Part shown: positions 1-7,135 of the stretch, in pieces
Position numbering within the stretch: the first letter of the stretch is position 1
Layout of the letters: the number at the start of each line of letters is the position of its first letter
Origin: Planctomycetota bacterium
GTDB taxonomy: Bacteria > Planctomycetota > PLA2 > JAEUHO01
DNA: 64,000 bases
NCBI GenBank assembly: GCA_029259775.1
Contig: JAJDEN010000008.1
Span: 367,615-431,614, forward strand
Direction: 5' to 3'
Made by a program: the position numbers and the translations under genes
Notes under the pieces: model-generated
Database searches by the model: none
The model's input: only the letters and a program-made list of their open reading frames with translations
What the model was told of the DNA's origin: nothing

Positions 1-1
1 G

Positions 2-1048
2 TTCGACACGAGCCGCATCGAAGCGTTGCGCGAAGACCTGGGTGTCAAGCTCACCAGCGCGGAAGCATTCCGTCGGTTGGGCTATCCCCTCAACGAGATC
101 AACGAGCGCTTGGATCTCGGCATGGAGGCGCAGGAGGGCGGCGATGTCGGGCTGCTCCCGATGGGCCTTGCTCCTGCGAACGAGATCGCAGAAGGACTTC
201 AGTTAGATGACGACCTGGGTTCGATCTACGGACCCATCGGAACCGAGCCGGAGGAGGACTCTACCGACTCCGCTACTCCCATTCGCTCGCGTGGCCGCAC
301 TCGTCGGCTGCAACTCTGGGAGACCATCGCTCGTACAGCGATGGACCCCGCCGAACGTCGGTTCCGCAAGCGGCTCAACGGCTACCTGCGTGGACGCAGA
401 GCGGAGGTGCTTGGCTTCCTCAAGGACAACGCAAGGGGGACTCGCGCTCCGGCCACCGCTGGTGTCGAGGCTTTCTTGGCAGAGGCCGAGGAGCGTTGGA
501 ACGAGATGCTCCGCAAGCAGCTCGACCCGATCTATCGACACGCCATCGACTCGGGCGCTGGTTCTATTGGTTCGCAGATCGGTGGCTTGCAGCACTTCGA
601 CATGGAGTCGCCGGAGGTCTTGCGATTCCTGGCCGAGAAGGAGCTGCGGGTCGAGAAGGTCAACCAGACGATCATCAACAACATCCGGCACCAGCTTCTT
701 CGTGGAATGGCCGAGGGCGAGGCGATCACGGACCTACAGGACCGGATCCGTCACACGTTCAACGTCAGTCGATCGAGGGCAAGGACTATCGCGAGAACAG
801 AAGCGAGCCAGACGGTCAACGGTGCGAGACAGATCGCCATGCAGGCGGAGGGCATTGAGCGCACGGAATGGCTCGCGTCAGGTGATGGCGCAGTGCGTGC
901 AGACCATGTCGTACTTGATGGCGAGATCCGCAACCTCGGTGACACCTTCGCTTCTGGCGTGACGCTTCGACACCCCGGCGACATGTCGTGCAGCGACCCG
1001 AGCCAAATCATCAACTGTAGATGTACCTCAGGTCCCGTTCTCGACTAG
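2..1048 (+). CDS. Portal protein C-terminus fused to Mu gpF/SPP1 gp7-like minor head protein (5' partial)
   Basis: The frame is open from the window edge. Its first ~45 residues (FDTSRIEALREDL, then LGYPLNEINERLDLGM) look like the C-terminal end of an HK97-type portal. With no stop codon it continues into a minor head morphogenesis domain: an Arg-rich helical stretch, RTEASQTVNGARQIAM, ERTEWLASGDGAVRADH and a terminal INCRCT, the usual signature of the Mu gpF/SPP1 gp7 family. Portals form the head vertex that DNA passes through; gpF-like proteins attach inside the head and help DNA exit. The two are normally separate adjacent genes, so a single polypeptide or a cleaved polyprotein is inferred here. 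A TTG at 26 could be an internal start, but the upstream frame reads as portal, so the gene is treated as partial. Confidence 0.75.
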   Translation, partial: FDTSRIEALREDLGVKLTSAEAFRRLGYPLNEINERLDLGMEAQEGGDVGLLPMGLAPANEIAEGLQLDDDLGSIYGPIGTEPEEDSTDSATPIRSRGRTRRLQLWETIARTAMDPAERRFRKRLNGYLRGRRAEVLGFLKDNARGTRAPATAGVEAFLAEAEERWNEMLRKQLDPIYRHAIDSGAGSIGSQIGGLQHFDMESPEVLRFLAEKELRVEKVNQTIINNIRHQLLRGMAEGEAITDLQDRIRHTFNVSRSRARTIARTEASQTVNGARQIAMQAEGIERTEWLASGDGAVRADHVVLDGEIRNLGDTFASGVTLRHPGDMSCSDPSQIINCRCTSGPVLD

Positions 1049-1073
1049 CGATGCACTCGCAAACGTACGGGTG

Positions 1074-2336
1074 ATGGCAGCCAAACGCAGAACCCTGCTC
1101 CCCACCACTACGACTCGTCTCTCTCGTGCAGACAAGGGCGCAGATCGTGTCATTCGTTTCACGGCCAGCACGGAGAACGTCGCTCGTGATGGCGGCATCG
1201 TTGAAGCCGCTGGTTGGGAAGTCGACAACTACCGCGACGTCCACCCGGTCTTCCTCTGGGCTCACTCGCCCGACAGCCTACCTCTTGGTCGCGCAGTCAA
1301 CGTTGAGAAGACCAAGGACTCCCTTGTCATCGACATCGAGTTCGCTGGGGAGGCCCAAGCCCACCCTCTAGCCGAGACAGTGTTCAGACTTTTCGATGCG
1401 GGCTTCCTTCGGTGCGTCTCGGTTGGCTTCCGCGTCATCAAGGAACGCGACCCCACGGACGAGGAGCGCGAACGCGGAGCGAAGTGGGTAGCCACTCGCG
1501 CTGAGCTGCTTGAACTATCCGCTGTCCCGGTTCCGTCTGATCCGGGCGCTGTTGCTACTGGCCGCGAGATTGCCACTGCGATCTCTCGCGGCGCAATCAC
1601 TACCAAGGATGCCGCAACCATCCGGCACCACCTCGGGGCCATCACGCCCTGGTCTGCGTTTGCTGACGCCGTTGAGAGGACTGCTATGACCACTAGGAAT
1701 ATCGAAGAGGGCGAAGCCGCGTTCACGATCAAGGTGCGGGACGCTGCTGACTTCGCAGAAGACTCCTTCGCTGAAGCGGCTTACCAAGAAGAGCCGATGG
1801 TCGTTGCCGTCACCGGCATGCTGACCGAAGGCGAGAAGGTCGTCGTTCAGGGTCTCGCCTTCCCCAAGGACGAGTGGGACGAGGAAGCTGTCGCTACTTG
1901 GTGGTCTGAGAACGAGGACAACGTCCTGGCCTTCGAGGCCGAGCGTGCCGACGACGAGGACGAAGACGAAGAGGCACCTTCCGATTCCGACATGTCGGAC
2001 GAAGAGAAGCCGGAAGCCGAGTCGAAGGACGCTCCGCAGACCGACGACGAAGAGGACGAAGAAGACGACCGTTCGGACGAGCTTCGCGTCCTCGGAGCTT
2101 CGTTGCGCGACCTCGCTGCACAGCTCGTAGAGACAGCGGACCGTCTCGCTCCCGAAGAGGACGCAGACGAGGCCGAAGAGCCCGAGCGCAAAGATCAACT
2201 GGCCGAGGATTCCCAGCGTTCTCGACCAGCCGACCCCGTTGGTGACGCGGAGCGTGATGCTCCTGCTGCGGCACCTGTTGACGAGGATCAGTACCGGAAC
2301 TTGCTGGACTTGACTTCCCAGTACGTGGGCGACTGA
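1074..2336 (+). CDS. Prohead maturation protease (S78/U35 family) with acidic C-terminal extension
   Basis: The first ~170 residues match the HK97-type prohead protease: FTASTENVARDGG near the N-terminus, WAHSPDSLPLGR with the probable catalytic His, FLRCVSVGF with the probable Ser, and ELLELSAVPVPSDP. These enzymes cleave scaffold and capsid N-termini during head maturation. The remaining ~250 residues are unusual: a mixed domain (about 190-280), then a long Asp/Glu-rich tract and a short helical segment (LRVLGASLRDLAAQLVETAD). An acidic helical tail is typical of scaffolding proteins, so a protease-scaffold fusion is inferred. It sits directly before the capsid gene. Start chosen at ATG 1074; GTG 1071 is equally possible and neither has a strong ribosome-binding site. 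Confidence 0.8.
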   Translation: MAAKRRTLLPTTTTRLSRADKGADRVIRFTASTENVARDGGIVEAAGWEVDNYRDVHPVFLWAHSPDSLPLGRAVNVEKTKDSLVIDIEFAGEAQAHPLAETVFRLFDAGFLRCVSVGFRVIKERDPTDEERERGAKWVATRAELLELSAVPVPSDPGAVATGREIATAISRGAITTKDAATIRHHLGAITPWSAFADAVERTAMTTRNIEEGEAAFTIKVRDAADFAEDSFAEAAYQEEPMVVAVTGMLTEGEKVVVQGLAFPKDEWDEEAVATWWSENEDNVLAFEAERADDEDEDEEAPSDSDMSDEEKPEAESKDAPQTDDEEDEEDDRSDELRVLGASLRDLAAQLVETADRLAPEEDADEAEEPERKDQLAEDSQRSRPADPVGDAERDAPAAAPVDEDQYRNLLDLTSQYVGD

Positions 2337-2358
2337 TGCCCAGGATTGATTCAGACAG

Positions 2359-3468
2359 ATGCCAGATACACCAAACCCATTACGGAAGGTCGAAGACCTC
2401 CTGAAGCAAGGCAACAAGCGCTTCGATTCGCTTGAGCAGCGCCTTGAGTCCGTTGAAAAGAACAAGAAGAGCCGAGGCGTCGGTTCAGCTCCAGCCGGTT
2501 CCGGCGACACCGCACCCACTGCGGCGGAGTGGTTCCGCGACTGCCTTGAAGGCGGGCGCAAGACCCTTCGCATCGCCGTTGCTCCCTACGAGCGTGCCGA
2601 TCTCACATTCGCTACCCCAGCGACCGGTGGCTATGTCGTTCCTGCTCATCAGGAGCGCACCATCATCGAAGAGTTGGGCGCGAAGATGGTCGTTGTCCAG
2701 TCGGGTGCCACGCAGCGCCTCGGTCTCCAGGGCTCTCCCTACAAGGAGCCGAAGATCGACGGCAGTGCGACTGCCTACTGGAAGGGCGAGAACAGCCCTG
2801 CTACCGAGTCGAACCCCACGTTCGATGAAGTGAACATGACGCCGCACACGTGCATCGCCCTTTCGGTGATGTCGCGTGAGAGCGCCATGCTCTCCGATCC
2901 GCAGCTTGAGACGGTCGTTCGCGATCACCTCAACCGCATTGTGGCTCGGGCACTCGACAAGGCCGCGTTGGAAGGAACAGACTCGGGCGGACAGCCTGCG
3001 GGCCTGCTCGATCAGGCGGGTCTGTCGCTCGCCATCGGTGGTTCGCCTAGCTCGGATGATCTTTACGATCTTCTGTACGCCATCGAGGCCGAGAACGCCG
3101 ACGTGGACAACATGGGCTGGGTCATGAACCCGCGCGATCTGAACACGATCCGCAAGCTCAAGGCCACTGATGGTCACTACCTCTTGCAGCCCGCTCTTGC
3201 TGCTGGTCAGCCGAACACTCTGCTTGGCTACCCCGTTCGCACGAGCACGCAGGTCGCTATCAACGGCGGTACCGGCACAGAGGGCAACATCTACTTCGGC
3301 AACTGGGCGGACCTCATCTGGGGTCAGTGGGGCGTGATCGAGGTCACCTCCTCCGTCGAGGCCGAGGACTACTACAAGAACAACCAGCTCGGCGTGCGCG
3401 CTGTGGCCTACGTGGACTTCGGTGTTCGTCAGGCCAACAGCTTCGTGGTCGGCGCTGGCACCTACTAA
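2359..3468 (+). CDS. Major capsid protein, HK97 fold
   Basis: This is a 369-residue HK97-family capsid protein. The N-terminal ~70 residues form a short helical delta-like segment (VEDLLKQGNKRFDSLEQRLE) normally removed by the prohead protease encoded just upstream. Typical capsid segments follow: TPATGGYVVPAHQERTIIEE, the P-domain helix (MSRESAMLSDPQLETVVRDH), ALEGTDSGGQPAGLLDQAG, and the C-terminal EDYYKNNQLGVRAVAYVDFG. The gene is only 22 bp after the protease gene, with an AGGA element before the ATG. A very strong GC hairpin follows the stop codon and may cap this highly expressed transcript. Length is within the family range. Confidence 0.93.
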   Translation: MPDTPNPLRKVEDLLKQGNKRFDSLEQRLESVEKNKKSRGVGSAPAGSGDTAPTAAEWFRDCLEGGRKTLRIAVAPYERADLTFATPATGGYVVPAHQERTIIEELGAKMVVVQSGATQRLGLQGSPYKEPKIDGSATAYWKGENSPATESNPTFDEVNMTPHTCIALSVMSRESAMLSDPQLETVVRDHLNRIVARALDKAALEGTDSGGQPAGLLDQAGLSLAIGGSPSSDDLYDLLYAIEAENADVDNMGWVMNPRDLNTIRKLKATDGHYLLQPALAAGQPNTLLGYPVRTSTQVAINGGTGTEGNIYFGNWADLIWGQWGVIEVTSSVEAEDYYKNNQLGVRAVAYVDFGVRQANSFVVGAGTY

Positions 3469-3482
3469 CCGATTCGATTGGT

Positions 3483-3510
3483 GGGGCGGGGGCCACGCGG
3501 CCCCCGCCCC
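3483..3510 (+). terminator. Strong GC hairpin after the capsid gene
   Basis: A perfect 12-bp stem (3483-3494 with 3499-3510) with the 4-nt loop ACGC lies 14 bp after the capsid stop codon. It is followed by CGCTTCTTG rather than a clean T-run. It probably acts as a partial terminator or RNA 3' stabiliser separating abundant capsid mRNA from the downstream connector genes. Confidence 0.6.
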
Positions 3511-3571
3511 CGCTTCTTGACCATGCAGCACTCCCCCAAGAACCGAATGGTGAAGAGCGACAGGAACCGGG

Positions 3572-4159
3572 ATGGATCTGACGACCTCTGCACGTGTGAA
3601 AGAGATGCTCGACTCAGGGGGGATCTCTGTCGGGTCTGCAATCGACACGCTCATCACGCAGATGATCTCGACGTACAGCCAGAACGTCGAACGGTTCCTC
3701 GGAAGACACGTGGAGTCGACAAGTCGGACTGAGCAGTACGACATCGAAGTCGGCCAGCGCTTCTTCCATCTTCCTGGCTCACCGATCAGCTCGATCACTT
3801 CGGTGAAGGCAGCGGACGACCGCGACTTCGCCAGCGCCGACGCCATCGACACCGACAACTACTACGCGGATCTCGCTCGCGGCAGCATCGAGTTTGATAC
3901 GTCTCCTTCAGCGGTTGGTCCCGGCACCCTCCAGATCATCTACGAGGGCGGGATGGCTGCCAACACAGCGGCCTTCATCGCTGCCTACCCGGATGTCGCG
4001 CAAGCCTGCGACATGCAGATTGCATACGTCATCAGCCGGAAGGACCAGCTTGGGGCGCAGTCAATCGGCATGCAGTCGGGCAGCATTGGTTGGTCAGGCC
4101 CTGTCGATATGCTCCCCGAGGTCAAGCGCATCCTTGAGCCCTACAGGCGGCTCCTCTAA
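3572..4159 (+). CDS. Head-tail connector (gp6-like)
   Basis: This 195-residue protein fits the phage gp6-like head-tail connector family. Its N-terminus is helical (TSARVKEMLDSGGI, then IDTLITQMISTYSQNVERFL), followed by a beta region with FHLPGSPISSITSVKAADD, and a C-terminal helix ending PEVKRILEPYRRLL. Such proteins form a dodecameric ring below the portal that closes the filled head and receives the tail. The family normally follows the capsid gene, as here. A purine-rich AGGAACCGGG precedes the ATG, and the stop codon overlaps the next start (TAATG), so it is translationally coupled to the next gene. Confidence 0.8.
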   Translation: MDLTTSARVKEMLDSGGISVGSAIDTLITQMISTYSQNVERFLGRHVESTSRTEQYDIEVGQRFFHLPGSPISSITSVKAADDRDFASADAIDTDNYYADLARGSIEFDTSPSAVGPGTLQIIYEGGMAANTAAFIAAYPDVAQACDMQIAYVISRKDQLGAQSIGMQSGSIGWSGPVDMLPEVKRILEPYRRLL

Positions 4160-4743
4160 TGGCGACGTTCACGCCAGACGAGTTCCGAGCGGCGATGGAG
4201 AAGGCCCCCAAGCGGCTCTTCGACGAGGTCACGACTCGGCTAACGAAGCGAGCCCGCGAGTTCGTCCAGCGAGTATTCCCACGCGCACGGCTAAGCGGTG
4301 GCGAGGGCCTCAAGAACAGAACCGGCGCGTTGCGCAGGAGCTTCAACGTCACCTCCAAGGGTGGGGATCTCAACTCCTGGCATATGGCTGAGTTCACGAC
4401 ATCGCCGTACGCCAAGATCCATGAGCACGGCGGCACCATCAGGCCGAAGAGTGCGAAGTACCTCGCTATCCCGCTGGCAGCGGCAAAGGCCAAGAGTGGT
4501 GATCTACGCGGTGGACCTCGCTCGTTCACCAATACGTTCTTCGCCAAGAGCAAGGCCGGGAACCTGATCTTGTTCCAGAACCAGGGCAAGGGGAAGAAGC
4601 CCCTGCCGCTGTTCGTGATGAAGAAGCAGGTGACCCTCAAGCCCCGACTCGGGTTCTTCGAGGAGTGGACGAGCAACCAGAAGAAGCGGATCTCGGACAT
4701 CGCCAAGGGCATCGACGTTGCTCTCGATGGATTGGGCTCCTGA
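4159..4743 (+). CDS. HK97 gp10-like / virion morphogenesis protein
   Basis: A 194-residue protein with the signature SPYAKIHEHGGTIRPKSAKY of gp10-like and Mu gpG-like virion morphogenesis proteins, preceded by LKNRTGALRRSF, also typical of the group. Family members act at the head-tail junction or in tail completion; which of these applies here is inferred from position between connector and tail terminator. The C-terminus has the usual aromatic Arg segment (LKPRLGFFEEW). The gene overlaps its neighbours on both sides (TAATG and TGATG), so the three small genes from 3572 to 5204 are translated as a coupled unit. Confidence 0.75.
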   Translation: MATFTPDEFRAAMEKAPKRLFDEVTTRLTKRAREFVQRVFPRARLSGGEGLKNRTGALRRSFNVTSKGGDLNSWHMAEFTTSPYAKIHEHGGTIRPKSAKYLAIPLAAAKAKSGDLRGGPRSFTNTFFAKSKAGNLILFQNQGKGKKPLPLFVMKKQVTLKPRLGFFEEWTSNQKKRISDIAKGIDVALDGLGS

Positions 4744-5204
4744 TGTCTGTCCGCGAAGACGTACTTGCCGACATCAAGACCACGCTAGAGGGAATCTCTA
4801 CGGGTGGCGGCTTCAACTTCGACGTTGCCTCGGCCATCCGTGGGCAAGTCACCATCACTGCCTTCAAGGCGTTCCCCGCGATCACGTTCGACGACCTCGG
4901 CGAGACGTACGACCGCAAGAACAACCACTCGCTCCACAAGGAGCTGAGGGTGGCGGTGCTTGGACTGCTGAAGGTCAACAAACATACGGGTGACGACGCA
5001 GTTCGTGCTGCGGCGTCGAACCTCCTGGCTGACATCGAAAAGGCGCTCATGCAGGACAGGTGCCGAGGCGGCAACGCCATCGACACGCTCCTTCAGAGCA
5101 ACGACATCGAGAGCAGCGAGGCAACAAGCCCGTACGCGTTCGTCGTGATGGAACTGGTCGTGAAGTACCGGACGAATCTGACTGACCCGACCTCGATTGT
5201 GTGA
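4743..5204 (+). CDS. Tail terminator-like protein
   Basis: A 153-residue protein in the position of the phage tail terminator, between the gp10-like gene and the tail tube gene. The sequence has the expected shape: N-terminal helix (VREDVLADIKTTLEGI), an exposed beta pair (FPAITFDDLGETYDRKNNH), a conserved strand (ELRVAVLGLLK), a helix (AVRAAASNLLADIEKALM) and a C-terminal strand (YAFVVMELVVKYRT). Terminators stop tail tube polymerisation and bind the head connector. ATG 4743 was chosen over an upstream start because it overlaps the previous stop codon (TGATG). Similarity alone is weak, so the call rests on fold pattern plus synteny. Confidence 0.65.
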   Translation: MSVREDVLADIKTTLEGISTGGGFNFDVASAIRGQVTITAFKAFPAITFDDLGETYDRKNNHSLHKELRVAVLGLLKVNKHTGDDAVRAAASNLLADIEKALMQDRCRGGNAIDTLLQSNDIESSEATSPYAFVVMELVVKYRTNLTDPTSIV

Positions 5205-5212
5205 GATAGCCA

Positions 5213-6391
5213 ATGTCAAGCTGTGACGTACTGAACACCAAGTCTACCCAGATCGCGCTGGCGGAAGAGATCACCGAGGGGACTGCCGAGTCCCTCTCCG
5301 CCTCCGATGCCACGATGACGGTCTACGACCCGAACTTCTCGCTCGACGTGACCCGGTTCACCCGGAACCCCGCTCGTGCCTCCCTGTCCAAGCTCCCGTC
5401 CACCGTTGGGCGGCAGATTGGCACGATCACCTTCGCGGTAGATCTGATGGGCTCCGGGGATGTCGGCACGGAACCCTCCTGGGACTCCTCGCTCCGGGCT
5501 TGCGGCTTCCAAACCAACACGGTGTCTTCAATCACCATCGGATCTGTGACCGGTGGGCCGTTCGAGCCCGGTGAGACAGTCGACTTCGGAACCTCGGGCG
5601 CTGTCGGGCGCGTCTGCGGCGAGGTCAGCTCCTCCCCGCTCACCTTCGTTCTCATCTCCGGCACACCGCAGTCCGCCGAGACCGTCACTGGGGCCACGTC
5701 CAGCGCTTCGGCTACCACTAGCGGAACTGAGACCACAGACCAGGGCTTCGAGTGGCTACCCGATTCAAGCTGCCCTCCGTCCGTCACTGTCGCCCAATAC
5801 GTCGATGGTGTGCGCCACCTCGTCTACGGCGCTCGTGGCAACGTCTCGTGGTCGGGCAACTCGGCTGACGGCTCTCCGGCTCGCATGGCCTTCTCGTTCA
5901 CTGGTGTCTACGGCGGAACCACGGACACGGCTTTGCTCAGTGGCGTCACCTACGAGAGTGTTGTGCCGCCGTCCTTCATCGACGTGGGCTTCTCGATGCA
6001 CGAGTTCGGAATGACGACCTCGGGTTGCTTCAGCAACTTCAGCCTCGACATGAGCAACACCTTGACCCAGCGCGAGAGCGCGAACAGCACCAAGGGCGTT
6101 CTCTCGACCTTCATCGGCGACCGCGAGCCTGCCGGAAACATCGACCCCGAGATGGTCCTGGTCGCTGACCACGACTTCTACGGTCGCTTGGTCGGTGGCA
6201 CGACGGGCCGCATGGCGTTCACGCTCGGCTCCTCCGCTGGAAACACGATCACGGTCGGTGCGCCTACCGCCCAGTACGCGAACGTCCAAGGCTCCGATAG
6301 GGGCGGGATTGTCGTCGCTGGCCTCGACTTCGAGCTGAAGAGCGCAACGGTCGCCACGACCGACGACGAGCTTCAGATCTGCATGCTCTAA
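5213..6391 (+). CDS. Major tail (tube) protein with inserted domain
   Basis: A 392-residue protein located where siphophages encode the tail tube subunit, just before the tail assembly chaperone. It is beta-rich, with few Lys and many Ser/Thr/Gly, as expected of a tube protein. The segment at about residues 95-170 (ITIGSVTGGPFEPGETVDFG, then a Ser/Thr-rich stretch) looks like a small inserted beta-sandwich module, making the protein longer than minimal tube proteins. C-terminal elements include GGIVVAGLDFELKSATV. It probably polymerises into the hollow tail tube around the tape measure protein encoded downstream. An AAGGAG before the next gene indicates onward co-transcription. Confidence 0.7.
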   Translation: MSSCDVLNTKSTQIALAEEITEGTAESLSASDATMTVYDPNFSLDVTRFTRNPARASLSKLPSTVGRQIGTITFAVDLMGSGDVGTEPSWDSSLRACGFQTNTVSSITIGSVTGGPFEPGETVDFGTSGAVGRVCGEVSSSPLTFVLISGTPQSAETVTGATSSASATTSGTETTDQGFEWLPDSSCPPSVTVAQYVDGVRHLVYGARGNVSWSGNSADGSPARMAFSFTGVYGGTTDTALLSGVTYESVVPPSFIDVGFSMHEFGMTTSGCFSNFSLDMSNTLTQRESANSTKGVLSTFIGDREPAGNIDPEMVLVADHDFYGRLVGGTTGRMAFTLGSSAGNTITVGAPTAQYANVQGSDRGGIVVAGLDFELKSATVATTDDELQICML

Positions 6392-6401
6392 GGAGTCTCC
6401 C

Positions 6402-6767
6402 TTGCCCATATTCGTAGACCCCACCGCGAAGATTCCCTACGTCCTCAAAGACGACCGGGAGAAGCCCGAAGCGGAACAGACGACGTTCTTCTTCCGCGTC
6501 ATGAGGGCGAGCGATCACGCGAAGTTCTCTGACGCTCTCGTCGTAGGTGACGACGACAAGATTTCCAACTGGACCCGCTGGCGGCTTGAGCTGCTTCGGT
6601 ACACGCTCGTTGGATGGGAAGGCGCCGACGCTCCTGTGTTCGAAGCGGACGCCGACGGCTATCCCACCGAGGATTGCCTGTCCCGCCTCCACTACGAGGT
6701 CCGCTTCGAGTTGGCGACTGCCGCGAACGACGCCAACAAGGTCTCGGACGCCGACGCAAAAAAATAG
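6402..6767 (+). CDS. Tail assembly chaperone, short form (gpG-like)
   Basis: A 121-residue protein between the tail tube and tape measure genes, the position of lambda gpG. It starts with TTG after a strong AAGGAG. Its C-terminus ends DANKVSDADAKK, encoded by a run of seven A followed by the stop TAG, which forms a canonical A AAA AAA slippery site. The short form would be made by most ribosomes. In lambda, G and GT bind the tape measure protein and recruit tail tube subunits. Sequence similarity is low, as is usual for this family; the call rests on synteny, size and the slippery end. Confidence 0.75.
   Translation: MPIFVDPTAKIPYVLKDDREKPEAEQTTFFFRVMRASDHAKFSDALVVGDDDKISNWTRWRLELLRYTLVGWEGADAPVFEADADGYPTEDCLSRLHYEVRFELATAANDANKVSDADAKK
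6758..6764 (+). promoter_or_regulatory. A7 slippery site for -1 frameshifting in the tail chaperone
   Basis: Seven A residues are phased as A AAA AAA relative to the gpG frame, immediately before its TAG stop (6765-6767). Slipping back by one base at the two Lys codons leads straight into the open -1 frame, reading KKIASAVAGIF and staying open to 7135. This matches the conserved programmed -1 frameshift of tailed-phage G/GT genes. Confidence 0.85.
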
Positions 6768-7135
6768 CCAGCGCGGTCGCGGGGATCTTCGGGGACGCGG
6801 CCCCAAGGCGCTGTGACGCTCGCTGCGCAAAGCACCCCGACCACGAAGGCCCACCGATCGTCTACTACGGCGTGGACTGTTGGGCGTGCTTCGGCAAGCA
6901 GCGTGGTTGCAGCGTGTGCAAGGGCGGAGCCAAGCTCCCACAGACCGTGTGCCCCAACTGCCAGATGACGCCCGATGTGCAGAGGGCGTTGCAAACGTAC
7001 AGGTGGATAGAGAAGGGAGTCCTCCCTGCGGAGGGTGCCCTTCTCGACCAGTCACACACATGGGTCGTCGCGATTGAGTTGATCGAGCGCCTATGGGACC
7101 ACCAGCGGGCGAAGAGCTTGGAACGTGCCAGATAG
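6764..7135 (+). CDS. Tail assembly chaperone, frameshift extension (T part of gpGT), Cys-rich
   Basis: This is the -1-frame extension of the gene at 6402. Translation through the slippery site gives a fusion of about 244 residues (121 + 123). The frame has no good start of its own and its stop overlaps the tape measure start, as expected for a GT fusion. The added part contains a Cys-rich region (CDARC, then DCWAC, CSVC and VCPNC) that looks like a zinc knuckle, followed by helices (VQRALQTYRWIEKG, VVAIELIERLWDHQ). Zinc-binding motifs are not a standard feature of gpT, so the metal site is an inference from spacing alone. The T part should contact the tape measure protein. Confidence 0.75.
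   Translation: MASAVAGIFGDAAPRRCDARCAKHPDHEGPPIVYYGVDCWACFGKQRGCSVCKGGAKLPQTVCPNCQMTPDVQRALQTYRWIEKGVLPAEGALLDQSHTWVVAIELIERLWDHQRAKSLERAR

Noticed and set aside
6614..7135. Cys-rich tail gene as an independent gene
   Set aside because: Its upstream part is an out-of-frame shadow of the tail chaperone, and no start lies near the slippery site. It is best read as the -1 frameshift extension.
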